Program-made: the position numbers and the translations under genes | Shown: positions 24,001 through 32,727 of the stretch, piece by piece | Layout: each line of letters starts with the position of its first letter | Position numbering within the stretch: position 1 is the stretch's first letter | NCBI GenBank assembly: GCA_030625965.1 | Contig: DAOUPV010000017.1 | Coordinates: forward strand, 1 to 34,777 | Length of the DNA: 34,777 nucleotides | DNA from: Clostridia bacterium | GTDB lineage: Bacteria; Bacillota; TC1; UBA5767 | Direction of reading: 5' to 3' | Notes under the pieces: generated by a model | Seen by the model: only the letters and a program-made list of their open reading frames with translations | What the model was told of the DNA's origin: nothing | Database searches by the model: none

Positions 24001-24414
24001 ATGAAAGAATACAGTTTTCTAACACACATGTGCGATATCAGGATGAAAGTAGAGGCTGACAGCCTAGTAGATTTGTTTTCTGCTGCGCTTGAGGGGATGA
24101 ACAGCATCATTACGGGAGGGCGAGAGCCGGTTGAAGATGAGCGACAACAGTTGCTTGTGGACATAGAGTCAGTGGATATTACGGCGCTGCTTATAGATTT
24201 CCTGTCCGAAGTACTGTCTGAGACTCATACAGCCTATGTGGCGTTCGATGAGCTGGAGGTGCTGCAACTGGCGGACAGCCATCTTAGGGCGGTGCTTCAT
24301 GGGAACAAGGTAGAAGGATTCGCCGAGGATATCAAGGCCGTGACCTACCATGAAGCCGAGGTCCGGATGAATGGGGAGGGCTATTACCAGAGTGTAATAG
24401 TATTTGACATATGA
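24001..24414 (+). CDS. Archease, RtcB activator
   Basis: A 137-residue protein of normal archease length. It starts EYSFLTHMCDIRMKVEADSL, the conserved block with the metal-binding Asp after the His, and contains DITALLIDFLSEVL and KAVTYHEAEVR, typical of the family. Archease speeds formation of the RtcB-guanylate intermediate so the ligase turns over many times. Its stop overlaps the rtcB start (ATGA), which makes co-translation with its partner near certain. Confidence 0.9.
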   Translation: MKEYSFLTHMCDIRMKVEADSLVDLFSAALEGMNSIITGGREPVEDERQQLLVDIESVDITALLIDFLSEVLSETHTAYVAFDELEVLQLADSHLRAVLHGNKVEGFAEDIKAVTYHEAEVRMNGEGYYQSVIVFDI

Positions 24415-25853
24415 TTGATAAAAAAGATATTAGGCAGATTTCCCCTTTTTTGTGGGAGATAGCTAGAAGCCATAGAAGCGACATGAGGGTTCCTGCCAGG
24501 ATTTTCGCCTCGGAAAGGATGCTCGATCAGGTGCTGAGCGACCGGTCCATCGAACAGCTGGTCAATGTCACCAGTCTGCCCGGCATCCAGCAGGCGGCCA
24601 TGGTCATGCCGGATGTGCATGAGGGCTACGGATTTCCTATCGGGGGTGTGGCGGCCACCCTTTGCCCGAGCGGGGTCATATCCCCGGGAGGTATCGGGTA
24701 CGACATCAACTGCGGAGTAAGGCTGCTGTATTCTAATTATGAGTATGCGAGCATTGAAAAAGACATCAGACTTCTGGGGGCGTCGATGTTTTCCAGAATC
24801 CCGTCAGGAGTGGGCAAATCGGGGAACATCAAGTTGACTCGCAGGAAGCTGGATGAAGTCTTACGCTATGGCGCCAAGTGGATGGTCAGGAACGGCTACG
24901 GTTACCCAGAGGATATCGAGAATGCGGAATCCTTCGGGTGTCTGAAAAATGCCGATCCTGAAGCTGTTTCCGAGAGGGCTAAGAAACGGGGGCACGACCA
25001 GCTGGGAACGTTGGGAGCGGGCAACCATTTCATCGAGATCGATGAAGTGGATGAGATATATGATGATGAATGCGCCCATGCATTCGGGCTATTTCAGGGT
25101 CAGGCGGTGGTGCAAATCCATACTGGATCCCGGGGGCTGGGGCATCAGGTGGCGACGGATTATGTGAAGATCATGATGTCAGCCATGAGCGATTATGAAA
25201 TAGTAGTCCCGGACAGGGAACTGGCCTGCGCGCCTTTTGATTCACTGGAGGGTCAGCAATACTTCGATGCCATGGCGGCAGCCGCCAATTTCGCTTGGGC
25301 CAACCGCCAGGCCATAACCCATCAGATAAGGGAGGCTTGGGAGGCTGTTTTGGGAAACCGCGTGAATCTAACGCTGCTTTACGATGTGGCCCACAACATC
25401 GCCAAGGTGGAGGAACATGAAATAGACGGTGAGATGAGGGCGCTGGTAGTCCACCGCAAAGGTGCGACCAGAGCCTTCGGGCCCGGTCATCCCGAGGTGC
25501 CGATGGAGTATAGAACTGTGGGTCAGCCGGTGATCATCCCGGGAAGCATGGGGACGGCATCCTATGTGTTGGCCGGAACCGAGGCGGGTATGAAGATGAC
25601 TTTCGGCTCAACCTGCCACGGGGCAGGCAGGAGGATGTCAAGAGGCGAAGCCAGGAGAAAGAAGCGGGGTGAACAGGTCCTGTCGGAGCTTAGCAACCAA
25701 GGTATATGTATATATAGCGATTCCATGAAAGGTCTGGCCGAAGAAGCGCCGGAAGCGTACAAGAAAATCGATGAGGTGGTGGAAGTTATTGACCGATCCG
25801 GCATAGCCAAGAAAGTCGCCAGACTGAAACCCAAGCTGGTCATCAAGGGTTGA
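24411..25853 (+). CDS. rtcB: RtcB, 3'-phosphate RNA ligase
   Basis: A 480-residue RtcB of normal length. Metal and active-site motifs are complete: GGIGYDINCGVRL (Asp, Cys), GAGNHFIEI (Asn, His), QIHTGSRGLGHQ, DVAHNIAK, and GSTCHGAGRRMSRGEA with the histidine that takes the GMP. It joins RNA ends with a 2',3'-cyclic or 3'-phosphate to 5'-OH ends using GTP and manganese, in tRNA or rRNA repair. No RtcA cyclase or RtcR regulator is nearby; the partner is the archease directly upstream. Confidence 0.95.
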   Translation: MIDKKDIRQISPFLWEIARSHRSDMRVPARIFASERMLDQVLSDRSIEQLVNVTSLPGIQQAAMVMPDVHEGYGFPIGGVAATLCPSGVISPGGIGYDINCGVRLLYSNYEYASIEKDIRLLGASMFSRIPSGVGKSGNIKLTRRKLDEVLRYGAKWMVRNGYGYPEDIENAESFGCLKNADPEAVSERAKKRGHDQLGTLGAGNHFIEIDEVDEIYDDECAHAFGLFQGQAVVQIHTGSRGLGHQVATDYVKIMMSAMSDYEIVVPDRELACAPFDSLEGQQYFDAMAAAANFAWANRQAITHQIREAWEAVLGNRVNLTLLYDVAHNIAKVEEHEIDGEMRALVVHRKGATRAFGPGHPEVPMEYRTVGQPVIIPGSMGTASYVLAGTEAGMKMTFGSTCHGAGRRMSRGEARRKKRGEQVLSELSNQGICIYSDSMKGLAEEAPEAYKKIDEVVEVIDRSGIAKKVARLKPKLVIKG

Positions 25854-25901
25854 TGTGAACTTATTTTTCAGTATTAGTAGTTGAGATTGGAGGTAGTGGA
25901 A

Positions 25902-26816
25902 ATGGAAAGAATTGCACGTATCTTTGATTATATGAAAAGTGCTTTCCATCTAAATAAGGAGAACCGCGGACTATATAAACCGCAGATTGTTCTGATTCTG
26001 ATTAAGACTGCATTTTTCATATTCACAGGTGTACTGCTCTACAAGGTGATGCTATTCATAGGGAGCAACAGATTTTGGGTCAGTAGCATCTGGCAACTGG
26101 TCTTCGGCTTAATATTTTGGTTTTTATCTGTTATCTTGTTACTGGCCATAGTAGGTGTCATCGTCGAGGCGGGTTTGTACAATATGTACAAGTCCTGTAT
26201 CGTAACTGGGGCCTTGACGGAAGGGGCCTTTTCCGATGGTGTCCGGAAATATTTCATCCGGTTCTTGTTGGCGGATCTTCTGATGATCGTTGCTTGGATA
26301 CTGTTCCTGGTGCCCTTCATTTTCATAGGGTTCCTTACCCTGATGGTGGGATTCGTGCTAGTTCCCTTGTTGTTCGCCATCTTCACGGCCATGTGGAAGG
26401 TCAACATGGTGATGGAGGACACCCGGGTAATTGAAGGGTTGAGAAACAGCATTGCTTTCGGTAAAAGTCATTTCCTGCCGTTGGGTTTCCTTGTGATGAT
26501 TCGTGGAGCCTTCCTGAGCATGTCAGGCGGAGGTGGAGGAGGATCGGGAGGTTCGAACTCCGCAAGCACAGGATCACAGATCGGCCCTGCCGGGGACAAT
26601 GTTACATTCGGGTACATGTATAGGGAGATTCTGCCTTATCTAAAGATTGCCTTCTATGTCTTGATACCGGTCGTAAGTGCTGCCATTATCATTTCATCCT
26701 TGGTAAGGATGGTATTCCAGGTGTTCTTCAGCTTGTGTATTTTCATCATGTACCAGGAAAACACTGTGGGGGACGAAGTGATTGACGAAGGAGGTGACGA
26801 ACATGTGGTTCGATAA
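25902..26816 (+). CDS. Multi-pass membrane protein of unknown function with a glycine-rich linker
   Basis: A 304-residue protein with hydrophobic segments at about 30-52, 62-92, 118-165, 190-207 and 245-284. Between the last two lies a Gly/Ser stretch (about 208-222). The C-terminal tail is acidic. The block VIEGLRNSIAFGKSHFLPLG has a counterpart in the next protein (AIEGFKAGFRLARKHMKPLF), so the two are distant paralogues. I know no function for this family. TGGAGG lies eight bases before the ATG. The gene overlaps the next by 14 bases, suggesting a heteromeric pair. Confidence 0.7.
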   Translation: MERIARIFDYMKSAFHLNKENRGLYKPQIVLILIKTAFFIFTGVLLYKVMLFIGSNRFWVSSIWQLVFGLIFWFLSVILLLAIVGVIVEAGLYNMYKSCIVTGALTEGAFSDGVRKYFIRFLLADLLMIVAWILFLVPFIFIGFLTLMVGFVLVPLLFAIFTAMWKVNMVMEDTRVIEGLRNSIAFGKSHFLPLGFLVMIRGAFLSMSGGGGGGSGGSNSASTGSQIGPAGDNVTFGYMYREILPYLKIAFYVLIPVVSAAIIISSLVRMVFQVFFSLCIFIMYQENTVGDEVIDEGGDEHVVR

Positions 26817-27603
26817 CCTAATGGATGATTTCAAACGATCCCTTTTGCTGATCAACAAGTTCAGAGGTGTATTCGTGCCGGTCTTCCTGCGTTTGGCCAT
26901 GCATATCATTGTCGGATTGGTCATTTTGGCAGGTGTTATAACAACAATCGCCAGTGGTGTGTTCTCAGGTCTTGCTGAAGAAGAGTTTGTCAGGGTGATA
27001 TTTGGTATTTTGGCGCCGATAAGTATTACTATCGTTCTGACATATATCGTATATATTGTACTGTGGAGCCTGATCGAGGTTGGTAGCATCAGTTTGTATG
27101 GAGCAGCCATCCGGGACGAAAAACCGAACAAGGAACATTTCATGCACGGTGTAAAAAAATATCTGGGTAAAGTATTTTCCGGAAAGTTATTGTTACACTT
27201 CCTTGCCGTGGTATCGACGCCAATCTGGTTCTTCATATTCCTGGTCTACCTAATCATCGTAGGTATCCCTACAGGTGGATGGGGCGCCATATTCCTAGGT
27301 GCTTGGATTGGTGCATTGTTCCTGGCCTGGACTACTGCCATCGTCCATGATGATTTGGGTGCTATAGAAGGTTTCAAGGCTGGTTTCAGATTGGCCAGAA
27401 AGCATATGAAGCCGCTATTCCTCATTAGTCTAGGTAGCTTCTTCTTGGTCGGTTATTTCTCCATGATTTTAGGGCCCATCGCTTTTTTCTTCGCTGGTTG
27501 GCTGTTCGGAGGGATTGTGAGGACTTTCTTCAAAGTAACTGTCTATTTGACGTATATCCGTTATAGTGACTCTGATCAGAATACCGAGGTGACATCCGGG
27601 TAG
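26803..27603 (+). CDS. Multi-pass membrane protein, paralogue of the preceding gene
   Basis: A 266-residue protein with about six hydrophobic segments (roughly 28-50, 64-98, 128-153, 161-182, 204-224 and 226-250). It shares with its neighbour the HGVKKYLGK-type block after the second segment and the AIEGF block before the fifth, but has no glycine-rich linker. AGGAGGTGA precedes the ATG, inside the end of the upstream gene. Function unknown; a two-component membrane complex is the simplest reading. A terminator follows. Confidence 0.7.
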   Translation: MWFDNLMDDFKRSLLLINKFRGVFVPVFLRLAMHIIVGLVILAGVITTIASGVFSGLAEEEFVRVIFGILAPISITIVLTYIVYIVLWSLIEVGSISLYGAAIRDEKPNKEHFMHGVKKYLGKVFSGKLLLHFLAVVSTPIWFFIFLVYLIIVGIPTGGWGAIFLGAWIGALFLAWTTAIVHDDLGAIEGFKAGFRLARKHMKPLFLISLGSFFLVGYFSMILGPIAFFFAGWLFGGIVRTFFKVTVYLTYIRYSDSDQNTEVTSG

Positions 27604-27665
27604 AGGCATATTCTATGATGGCTGTGAGCATTCAAGGCTTGCCATATAAAAAATAGGTTATTTAT

Positions 27666-27700
27666 GATAAACTCGCTCTAAAAGAGCGAGTTTATCATTT
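27666..27700 (+). terminator. Intrinsic terminator after the membrane-protein pair
   Basis: A perfect 13-bp stem (GATAAACTCGCTC with its complement) and a 5-nt loop are followed by ATTTTGG. Confidence 0.8.
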
Positions 27701-27729
27701 TGGAATAGATTGTTATTAGCGGAAGTAAA

Positions 27730-27873
27730 ATTAGTTATGATTTTGATCGGGTTATTGATCGTCAGGGCACGAACAGCCTGAACACGGACGGATTCATACG
27801 GCTCAACGTGGCCTACCCCAGATCTGAGGGTCTCAGCCGCTGCAAAAAAAGCTATCCTTTCCTAATCCAATGA
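27730..27873 (+). pseudogene. Collapsed remnant of a PatB/MalY-type C-S lyase
   Basis: One short frame joins the two ends of this aminotransferase-fold family. YDFDRVIDRQGTNSLN matches the conserved N-terminus (usually FD-x-x-IDRRGTNSLK), and it runs at once into DGFIRLNVAYPRSEGLSRC, matching the conserved C-terminal GFIRLNxACPRS block. Nearly all of the enzyme, including the PLP lysine region, is missing between them. The frame stays open to a stop but has no start codon or ribosome site. This is a large internal deletion, not a small protein. Family identification is from remembered motifs. Confidence 0.65.
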
Positions 27874-27945
27874 GCTAGGATGTCTTTTGCGAAAAGTGTA
27901 CATGCTTGCCATTGATAGAGTACTAGGACAAATGGAGGTAGACCA

Positions 27946-29022
27946 TTGAACAAATACCAAAAGCTACTGGATTTAGGATTAAGAGAACGGACGATACAGG
28001 AATTTGAAGAAGGTTATGAAGATAGCTTTTTAGGCCGGGTGTCCATAGAACATAAGGGCCATTATAAGGTTGTTGGTGAAAAGGGAGAGGTATCGGCCCA
28101 CATATCCGGGAAGCTCGGCTATGTAGCGAGTGGTAAGGCCGACTATCCTGCGGTAGGCGACTGGGTAGTGCTTGACAGGACGGATGACCGTCAGGGTGAG
28201 GCCGTCATCCAGGCGATACTTTCTAGACATAGCGTCTTTTCCAGAAAGGCAGCCGGTAAGACCAGCGAGGAACAGATTGTAGCCGCGAATGTGGATACGG
28301 TCTTCATCTGTATGGCTCTGAACAACGATTTCAATCTCAGACGTCTGGAGCGCTACATCGGTTTGGCCTGGGACAGTGGGGCTACACCGGTGGTCATCCT
28401 GACCAAGACAGATCTTTGCGATGATTTGGAAGCGAAACAGGCAGCAGTTGAAGAGGTGGCCTTATACATCGATGTGCTTGCTGTCAGTGCTGTTACCGAG
28501 GATGGCTTGGAAGAGGTACGGGCAATCATCAGACCAGGGGACACCATCGCGTTTATCGGATCGTCCGGAATCGGAAAATCTACCCTGATTAACAGCTTGC
28601 TGGGTGAAGAGCGCCTTGCAGTGAAAGGCCTAAGGAACGATGACAAGGGCCGGCATACTACGACCCACAGGGAACTCATCCTACTGCCCCAGGGTGGCCT
28701 AGTAATCGATACACCGGGTATGCGGGAAATCCAGATCTACAACACAGACCTGGAGTCCTCTTTCCGGGATATAGAGGAGCTGGCTCTCCAGTGCAAGTTT
28801 TCGGATTGCACCCATGAGAGTGAACCACAATGTGCCGTCAGATCAGGCATTAAGCGCGGGGAACTTTCTGAGGAACGGCTGAACAGCTACCGGAAACTAA
28901 AGCAGGAGCTAATCTATATTGAGGATAAGAAGAGTATGAGCGCTAAGCAGATGGAACAGAAGAAGATTATCCGGATGGTAGGCAGTTTGGACGGTATGAA
29001 GAAAGCAAAGAAACGTCGCTAG
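27946..29022 (+). CDS. rsgA: RsgA, ribosome small-subunit-dependent GTPase
   Basis: A 358-residue RsgA with the circularly permuted GTPase order: TKTDLCDD (G4) and SAVTEDG (G5), then GSSGIGKSTLINSLLGEE (G1), GRHTTTHREL (G2) and DTPGMREI (G3). An OB-fold domain comes first (about 25-100). The C-terminal zinc knuckle is CKFSDCTHESEPQCAV. RsgA checks and releases factors late in 30S assembly and responds to (p)ppGpp. The start is TTG, six bases after GGAGGT. It is a single gene, preceded by the collapsed patB/malY remnant. Confidence 0.93.
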   Translation: MNKYQKLLDLGLRERTIQEFEEGYEDSFLGRVSIEHKGHYKVVGEKGEVSAHISGKLGYVASGKADYPAVGDWVVLDRTDDRQGEAVIQAILSRHSVFSRKAAGKTSEEQIVAANVDTVFICMALNNDFNLRRLERYIGLAWDSGATPVVILTKTDLCDDLEAKQAAVEEVALYIDVLAVSAVTEDGLEEVRAIIRPGDTIAFIGSSGIGKSTLINSLLGEERLAVKGLRNDDKGRHTTTHRELILLPQGGLVIDTPGMREIQIYNTDLESSFRDIEELALQCKFSDCTHESEPQCAVRSGIKRGELSEERLNSYRKLKQELIYIEDKKSMSAKQMEQKKIIRMVGSLDGMKKAKKRR

Positions 29023-29041
29023 TAACACAGAGATGCGAGTC

Positions 29042-29054
29042 GTGCATATTGCAC
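29042..29054. promoter_or_regulatory. Small palindrome in the leader of the radical SAM gene
   Basis: GTGCA-TAT-TGCAC is perfectly symmetric, about 110 bases before the start. It has no U tract and could be an operator half-pair; evidence is limited to symmetry and position. Confidence 0.25.
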
Positions 29055-29164
29055 AATCCTTCCAATTCTGGATATTTGGAGTACAATATACTTATGGTCT
29101 TTGTATTAAGAAACGGGAACCGAATATCTTACAGAATGGTGACCAGGAGTGAAGGAGCCAAGTT

Positions 29165-30496
29165 ATGTCGCTGACATCGATATTGAGAGTCTTATTGACC
29201 AGAACCAGGAAACCCTTTGTCTTCACCAATCGTGGGGATGGTCATCTGGACTACGAAGGCGCTGAACGCCTGGGATTATACGTGCACATCCCATTTTGCA
29301 GAACCATCTGCAGCTTCTGCCCCTACTGTAAAGTCGTATATGACAAGACGATGGCTAAGGCCTACAAGGAAGCGTTGCTTAAAGAGATTTCTCTTGTGGG
29401 TGGGAGAAGTAACTATCCGAAAGAGGTGACCAGCCTGTTCTTCGGGGGCGGTACCCCCGCCCTGATGCTGGCCGACATCAAGGACATCGTTACGCAGCTT
29501 AAGCGCTATTTTAGCATCTGTGAGGGAATCGGTGTGGAGCTGCATCCGGACGATGTGAGCGAAGAAACACTACTGAAACTGAAGGATGCCGGTGTGACCA
29601 TGATCAGTATCGGTGTTCAGTCATTCGATGCGGATTGTCTGGCGGCCTTGGGAAGAACGGCACCGGACTATGGGAAGATCTTTAAGGCGATCAGAGCGGT
29701 TAAGTTTGATACGGTCGACATGGATCTGATTTTTGCCATTCCGGGACAGACTGCCAAGACCCTGACTGAAGATATACGCATGGCCTTTGAAAATGGAGCG
29801 ACCCAGATTTCCACCTATCCCTTTATCGATTTCACGTTCGCGGACAATCGGTACAGACCGCTGTCGGAGCTGGAAAAGAGGAAGATGCTGAGGGAAATAA
29901 CCGGATACTGTAGGCGGGAAGGATTCGAGAGGACCTCTGTCTGGACCTTTGCCAAACCGGGCACAAGGAAGTACTCTTCCGTTACCAGGGAGAATTTTCT
30001 GGGATTCGGTGTTTCGGCGACAACCTTGCTGAAAGACCAGTTCAAGATCAATACCTTCCTGCTCCGGGATTATTTGGACAGAATCGAACAGGGTGCGCTT
30101 CCCACGGCGCTTACCCTGCGCTTCAGCCTGCGCCAAAGAGCGGTGTACTATCTGTTCTGGAGTGCGTATTCTCTTCAGATTGCCAGTTCGGACTTCCATC
30201 GTTTTTTCGGCCGTTCACTGAAGGGCATGTACGGGTTTGAACTCGCTCTGTGCCGCATGCTGGGTCTGGCTACGAAAACCGAGGGAGGATACCGCCTGAG
30301 CGAACGGGGCGCCTATTATTTCCACTATGTCGAGCAGGCCTATACCACGGCCTACATCGACAAGATGTGGAATATCTGCAGGAAAGTGGCTTTCCCGCAA
30401 CAGATTGTCCTGAAGCAATCGAATATAGACGGTTGCCAGTATAAGCTTAGACGGATAGACGTATATACAAATATGGCGTGCTTGTGTTATAATTAA
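29165..30496 (+). CDS. HemW-like radical SAM protein
   Basis: A 443-residue radical SAM protein of the HemN/HemW group. The cluster motif is C-x3-C-x2-C (Cys45, 49, 52) in YVHIPFCRTICSFCPYCKV, with an extra cysteine at 55. LFFGGGTPALM follows, then ISIGVQSFD with the usual LGR about ten residues on, and MDLIFAIPGQT. These match oxygen-independent coproporphyrinogen oxidase relatives. HemW proteins bind and deliver heme and related members carry out other radical steps, so a coproporphyrinogen oxidase activity should not be assumed. The C-terminal domain is long and its end (YTNMACLCYN) is unusual. AAGGAG precedes the ATG. No heme genes lie around it. Confidence 0.8.
   Translation: MSLTSILRVLLTRTRKPFVFTNRGDGHLDYEGAERLGLYVHIPFCRTICSFCPYCKVVYDKTMAKAYKEALLKEISLVGGRSNYPKEVTSLFFGGGTPALMLADIKDIVTQLKRYFSICEGIGVELHPDDVSEETLLKLKDAGVTMISIGVQSFDADCLAALGRTAPDYGKIFKAIRAVKFDTVDMDLIFAIPGQTAKTLTEDIRMAFENGATQISTYPFIDFTFADNRYRPLSELEKRKMLREITGYCRREGFERTSVWTFAKPGTRKYSSVTRENFLGFGVSATTLLKDQFKINTFLLRDYLDRIEQGALPTALTLRFSLRQRAVYYLFWSAYSLQIASSDFHRFFGRSLKGMYGFELALCRMLGLATKTEGGYRLSERGAYYFHYVEQAYTTAYIDKMWNICRKVAFPQQIVLKQSNIDGCQYKLRRIDVYTNMACLCYN
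30485..30493 (+). promoter_or_regulatory. Extended -10 promoter before the second RibD-type reductase
   Basis: TGTTATAAT, identical to the extended -10 proposed for the PucR-type gene (4752-4760). It overlaps the last codons of the radical SAM gene and lies 55 bases before the reductase ATG. No good -35 is visible. Confidence 0.45.
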
Positions 30497-30548
30497 TCAA
30501 ATTTTGAAGTCTGTTCAAAAAGGGATAAGATACAAGGGAGGCACGTGA

Positions 30549-31511
30549 ATGGCATTACCGGAGGTAGTATTTGAGGCGAAGGAAATTAAGCTGGATCGTA
30601 TTCTGGATCATACGGAAGAGTTGGGGTACAAGTATCCGGGCTTTCCCTGTTCCAAGATCGAAGAGGTATACGGAGAACTGAAGTTCAGGGAAAAGCCGGA
30701 GTTAAGACCCATGACCTATGCATCCTATGTGATGTCGATTGACGGTAAAATCGCCTTTGAAGACAATGAGGTGGGACCGCTGATCGCCAAGAACAACTAT
30801 CTGGATCCGGTAGGAGCCTTCGCGGATTTCTGGATTCTCAATATGTTGCGGGGCAACAGTGATGCCATAATCATCGGATCCGGGACGTTGATCAAGGAAC
30901 CGGATTATTCAGGCAGCGCTTACGACAGGGACATTATTGACGCTAGAGTTAGAGCGGGCAAACCCATAGCTCCCTTGACCGTGGTGGTAACCAGGTCAGG
31001 TCGGAACATCCCGTTTGACAATCCGGTCTTCCAGTGTGAAGAGGTACCAATATTGATCGCTACCTCTCCTTCGGGTTATCTCAATCTTAAGAAGGAACTT
31101 AAGAAGGAATACTTCCTGCTGCCGACGGCGAAAAATGGATCGGACCTGGAAATAATAAAAGAAGTGGTCAAGGATAATCCCGATAAGATCGGGGTAACCA
31201 TAACCGGGTCAGGATTGCAAACGGATGCCGGGGAACTGTTGAAGATCTTGGATGCCATGGGTATGGAAAAAGTCCTGGTAGAATCACCGGCGTACTGCCA
31301 TCAGCTGATGCAGGAAGGTCTTTTGGATGAGATATTCATCGATACTTCGTGTGTCTTTGTAGGCGGGCAGGCGACCGGCATCGGTAGTGATAAGGAATCA
31401 TTCATCTCGACGAATCACCCCCATGCCGAGATCGTTTCCATGCATCTCCATGGTCCTCATTTTTTCTATACGAGGTACGGACTGAAGTACGATGTGAAGA
31501 ATAAAAAATAG
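30549..31511 (+). CDS. RibD C-terminal-like (DHFR-fold) NAD(P)H reductase, copy 2
   Basis: A 320-residue paralogue of the reductase at 14488-15501. Shared blocks are KIEEVYGELKF (KVNEVYGELLF in copy 1), MTYASYVMSIDGKIAF, IAKNNYLDPVGAFADFWILN, SDAIIIGSGTL, PILIATSPSGY, GMEKVLVESP and the closing NHPHAEIVS. The core is the NADPH-binding RibD reductase domain, and no deaminase domain is present. The inserted NYLDP-x-G-x-x-AD-W/F-W-x-LN block sets both copies apart from ordinary RibD. GGGAGG precedes the ATG. It is followed at 90 bases by an aldo/keto reductase, so it may reduce another intermediate, or another substrate, of the same pathway. Confidence 0.8.
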   Translation: MALPEVVFEAKEIKLDRILDHTEELGYKYPGFPCSKIEEVYGELKFREKPELRPMTYASYVMSIDGKIAFEDNEVGPLIAKNNYLDPVGAFADFWILNMLRGNSDAIIIGSGTLIKEPDYSGSAYDRDIIDARVRAGKPIAPLTVVVTRSGRNIPFDNPVFQCEEVPILIATSPSGYLNLKKELKKEYFLLPTAKNGSDLEIIKEVVKDNPDKIGVTITGSGLQTDAGELLKILDAMGMEKVLVESPAYCHQLMQEGLLDEIFIDTSCVFVGGQATGIGSDKESFISTNHPHAEIVSMHLHGPHFFYTRYGLKYDVKNKK

Positions 31512-31601
31512 GATACCTGGAACTGCCTGACACCGGATTTATGGTAAACTGTAATGAAGCGGCATGCTCCGCCAAATTATGTTATTGCAGGAGGCATAAA
31601 T

Positions 31602-32570
31602 ATGAGAACAGGTAAGATAGAAGCGGTGGATGGCAGCATTGAGATATCCAAGATTGTGCTGGGTGCTAGCAATTATGGATCAGAAATCAGCAATGAGCTG
31701 TCCTACGAAATCATGGATAAATATTATGAATTGGGCGGCAGAACCATCGATACGGCCAGAGGCTATGCCTCCTATATCCCTTATGGGTCATCCAAAAGCG
31801 AGAAAGTCGTGGGACGGTGGATCAAAGACAGGGGCGTGCGCGATGATGTGGTAGTAATCACCAAAGGCGGCCTTCCCGAAATGAGGGATATGCACAGATC
31901 CAGGTTGTCCTGGGACTGTTTGGAATATGATATCAACACCAGTCTCGCAGTTCTGGACATGGACGATGTTGACGTGTATTTCCTGCACCGTGACGATCCG
32001 GAGATTCCTGTTTCTGAAATTATGGATACGCTGGATGAATTCGTAAAGAAAGGCATGACTCGTGCGCTGGGTGCGTCCAACTGGACGGTGGCCCGGATTC
32101 TAGAGGCCAATGAGTACGCCCTGAAGAATGGGAAGACCCCGTTCACAGTCTCCCAAATCCAATGGAACATGGCTCATTTCCGCAAGGAGGACCTTCTGGA
32201 TGATACTTGTGTATACATGAGTGATCTGGAATATCAGGGTTATAAGGAAGCTAAGATCCCAGTCATGGCCTATTCCACCCAAGCTGTGGGCTTCTTTTCC
32301 AAGTACCTGAAGAGCGGCGAGAGTGAGCTATCGTTCCGCGCCAGGCCGTTTCTGAATGACACCAATATCCGCAAGGTGGAGAAGGTGCGAATCCTCTGTG
32401 AAAAGCTGGGTTGTACGCCGGCGGTGTTGGCCATCAGCTATATAACCTCCAATCCTGTAGAGGGTTTTGCCCTGATCGGCAACGTGAAGATGGAGCATAT
32501 GAATGATTCCCTGAGCAGCATTGATCTGGTGCTGGATCAGAAGACGATTGACTGGCTCGACGAAGACTAG
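31602..32570 (+). CDS. Aldo/keto reductase
   Basis: A 322-residue (alpha/beta)8 aldo/keto reductase. The catalytic tetrad is complete: Asp50 and Tyr55 in TIDTARGY, Lys88 in VITKGGL, and His129 in YFLHRDDP. The NADPH-binding end contains GFALIGNVKMEHMNDSL. AGGAGG precedes the ATG; an upstream in-frame ATG lacks a ribosome site. In the proposed pathway it could reduce an aldehyde freed by the FolB-like aldolases, such as glycolaldehyde, but such enzymes are broad and this is inference from position. A terminator follows. Confidence 0.87.
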   Translation: MRTGKIEAVDGSIEISKIVLGASNYGSEISNELSYEIMDKYYELGGRTIDTARGYASYIPYGSSKSEKVVGRWIKDRGVRDDVVVITKGGLPEMRDMHRSRLSWDCLEYDINTSLAVLDMDDVDVYFLHRDDPEIPVSEIMDTLDEFVKKGMTRALGASNWTVARILEANEYALKNGKTPFTVSQIQWNMAHFRKEDLLDDTCVYMSDLEYQGYKEAKIPVMAYSTQAVGFFSKYLKSGESELSFRARPFLNDTNIRKVEKVRILCEKLGCTPAVLAISYITSNPVEGFALIGNVKMEHMNDSLSSIDLVLDQKTIDWLDED

Positions 32571-32615
32571 TATAGCCGATTTTCGTAATTGAAATATGCA
32601 AGATAGAAAGAATTT

Positions 32616-32648
32616 ACCCCCAAAGGTTGTTTGGGGGTTTGTTTTTTT
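32616..32648 (+). terminator. Intrinsic terminator after the aldo/keto reductase
   Basis: ACCCCCAAA-GGTTG-TTTGGGGGT followed by a T-rich run TTGTTTTTTTT: a perfect 9-bp stem with a strong U tract. Confidence 0.92.
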
Positions 32649-32727
32649 TGAGGATAGGAGTATAATCAAATAAATAAGTAATACCTATAAGGACCAATGA
32701 AAAAGGATATGCGGGTAGGAGGTAAGG

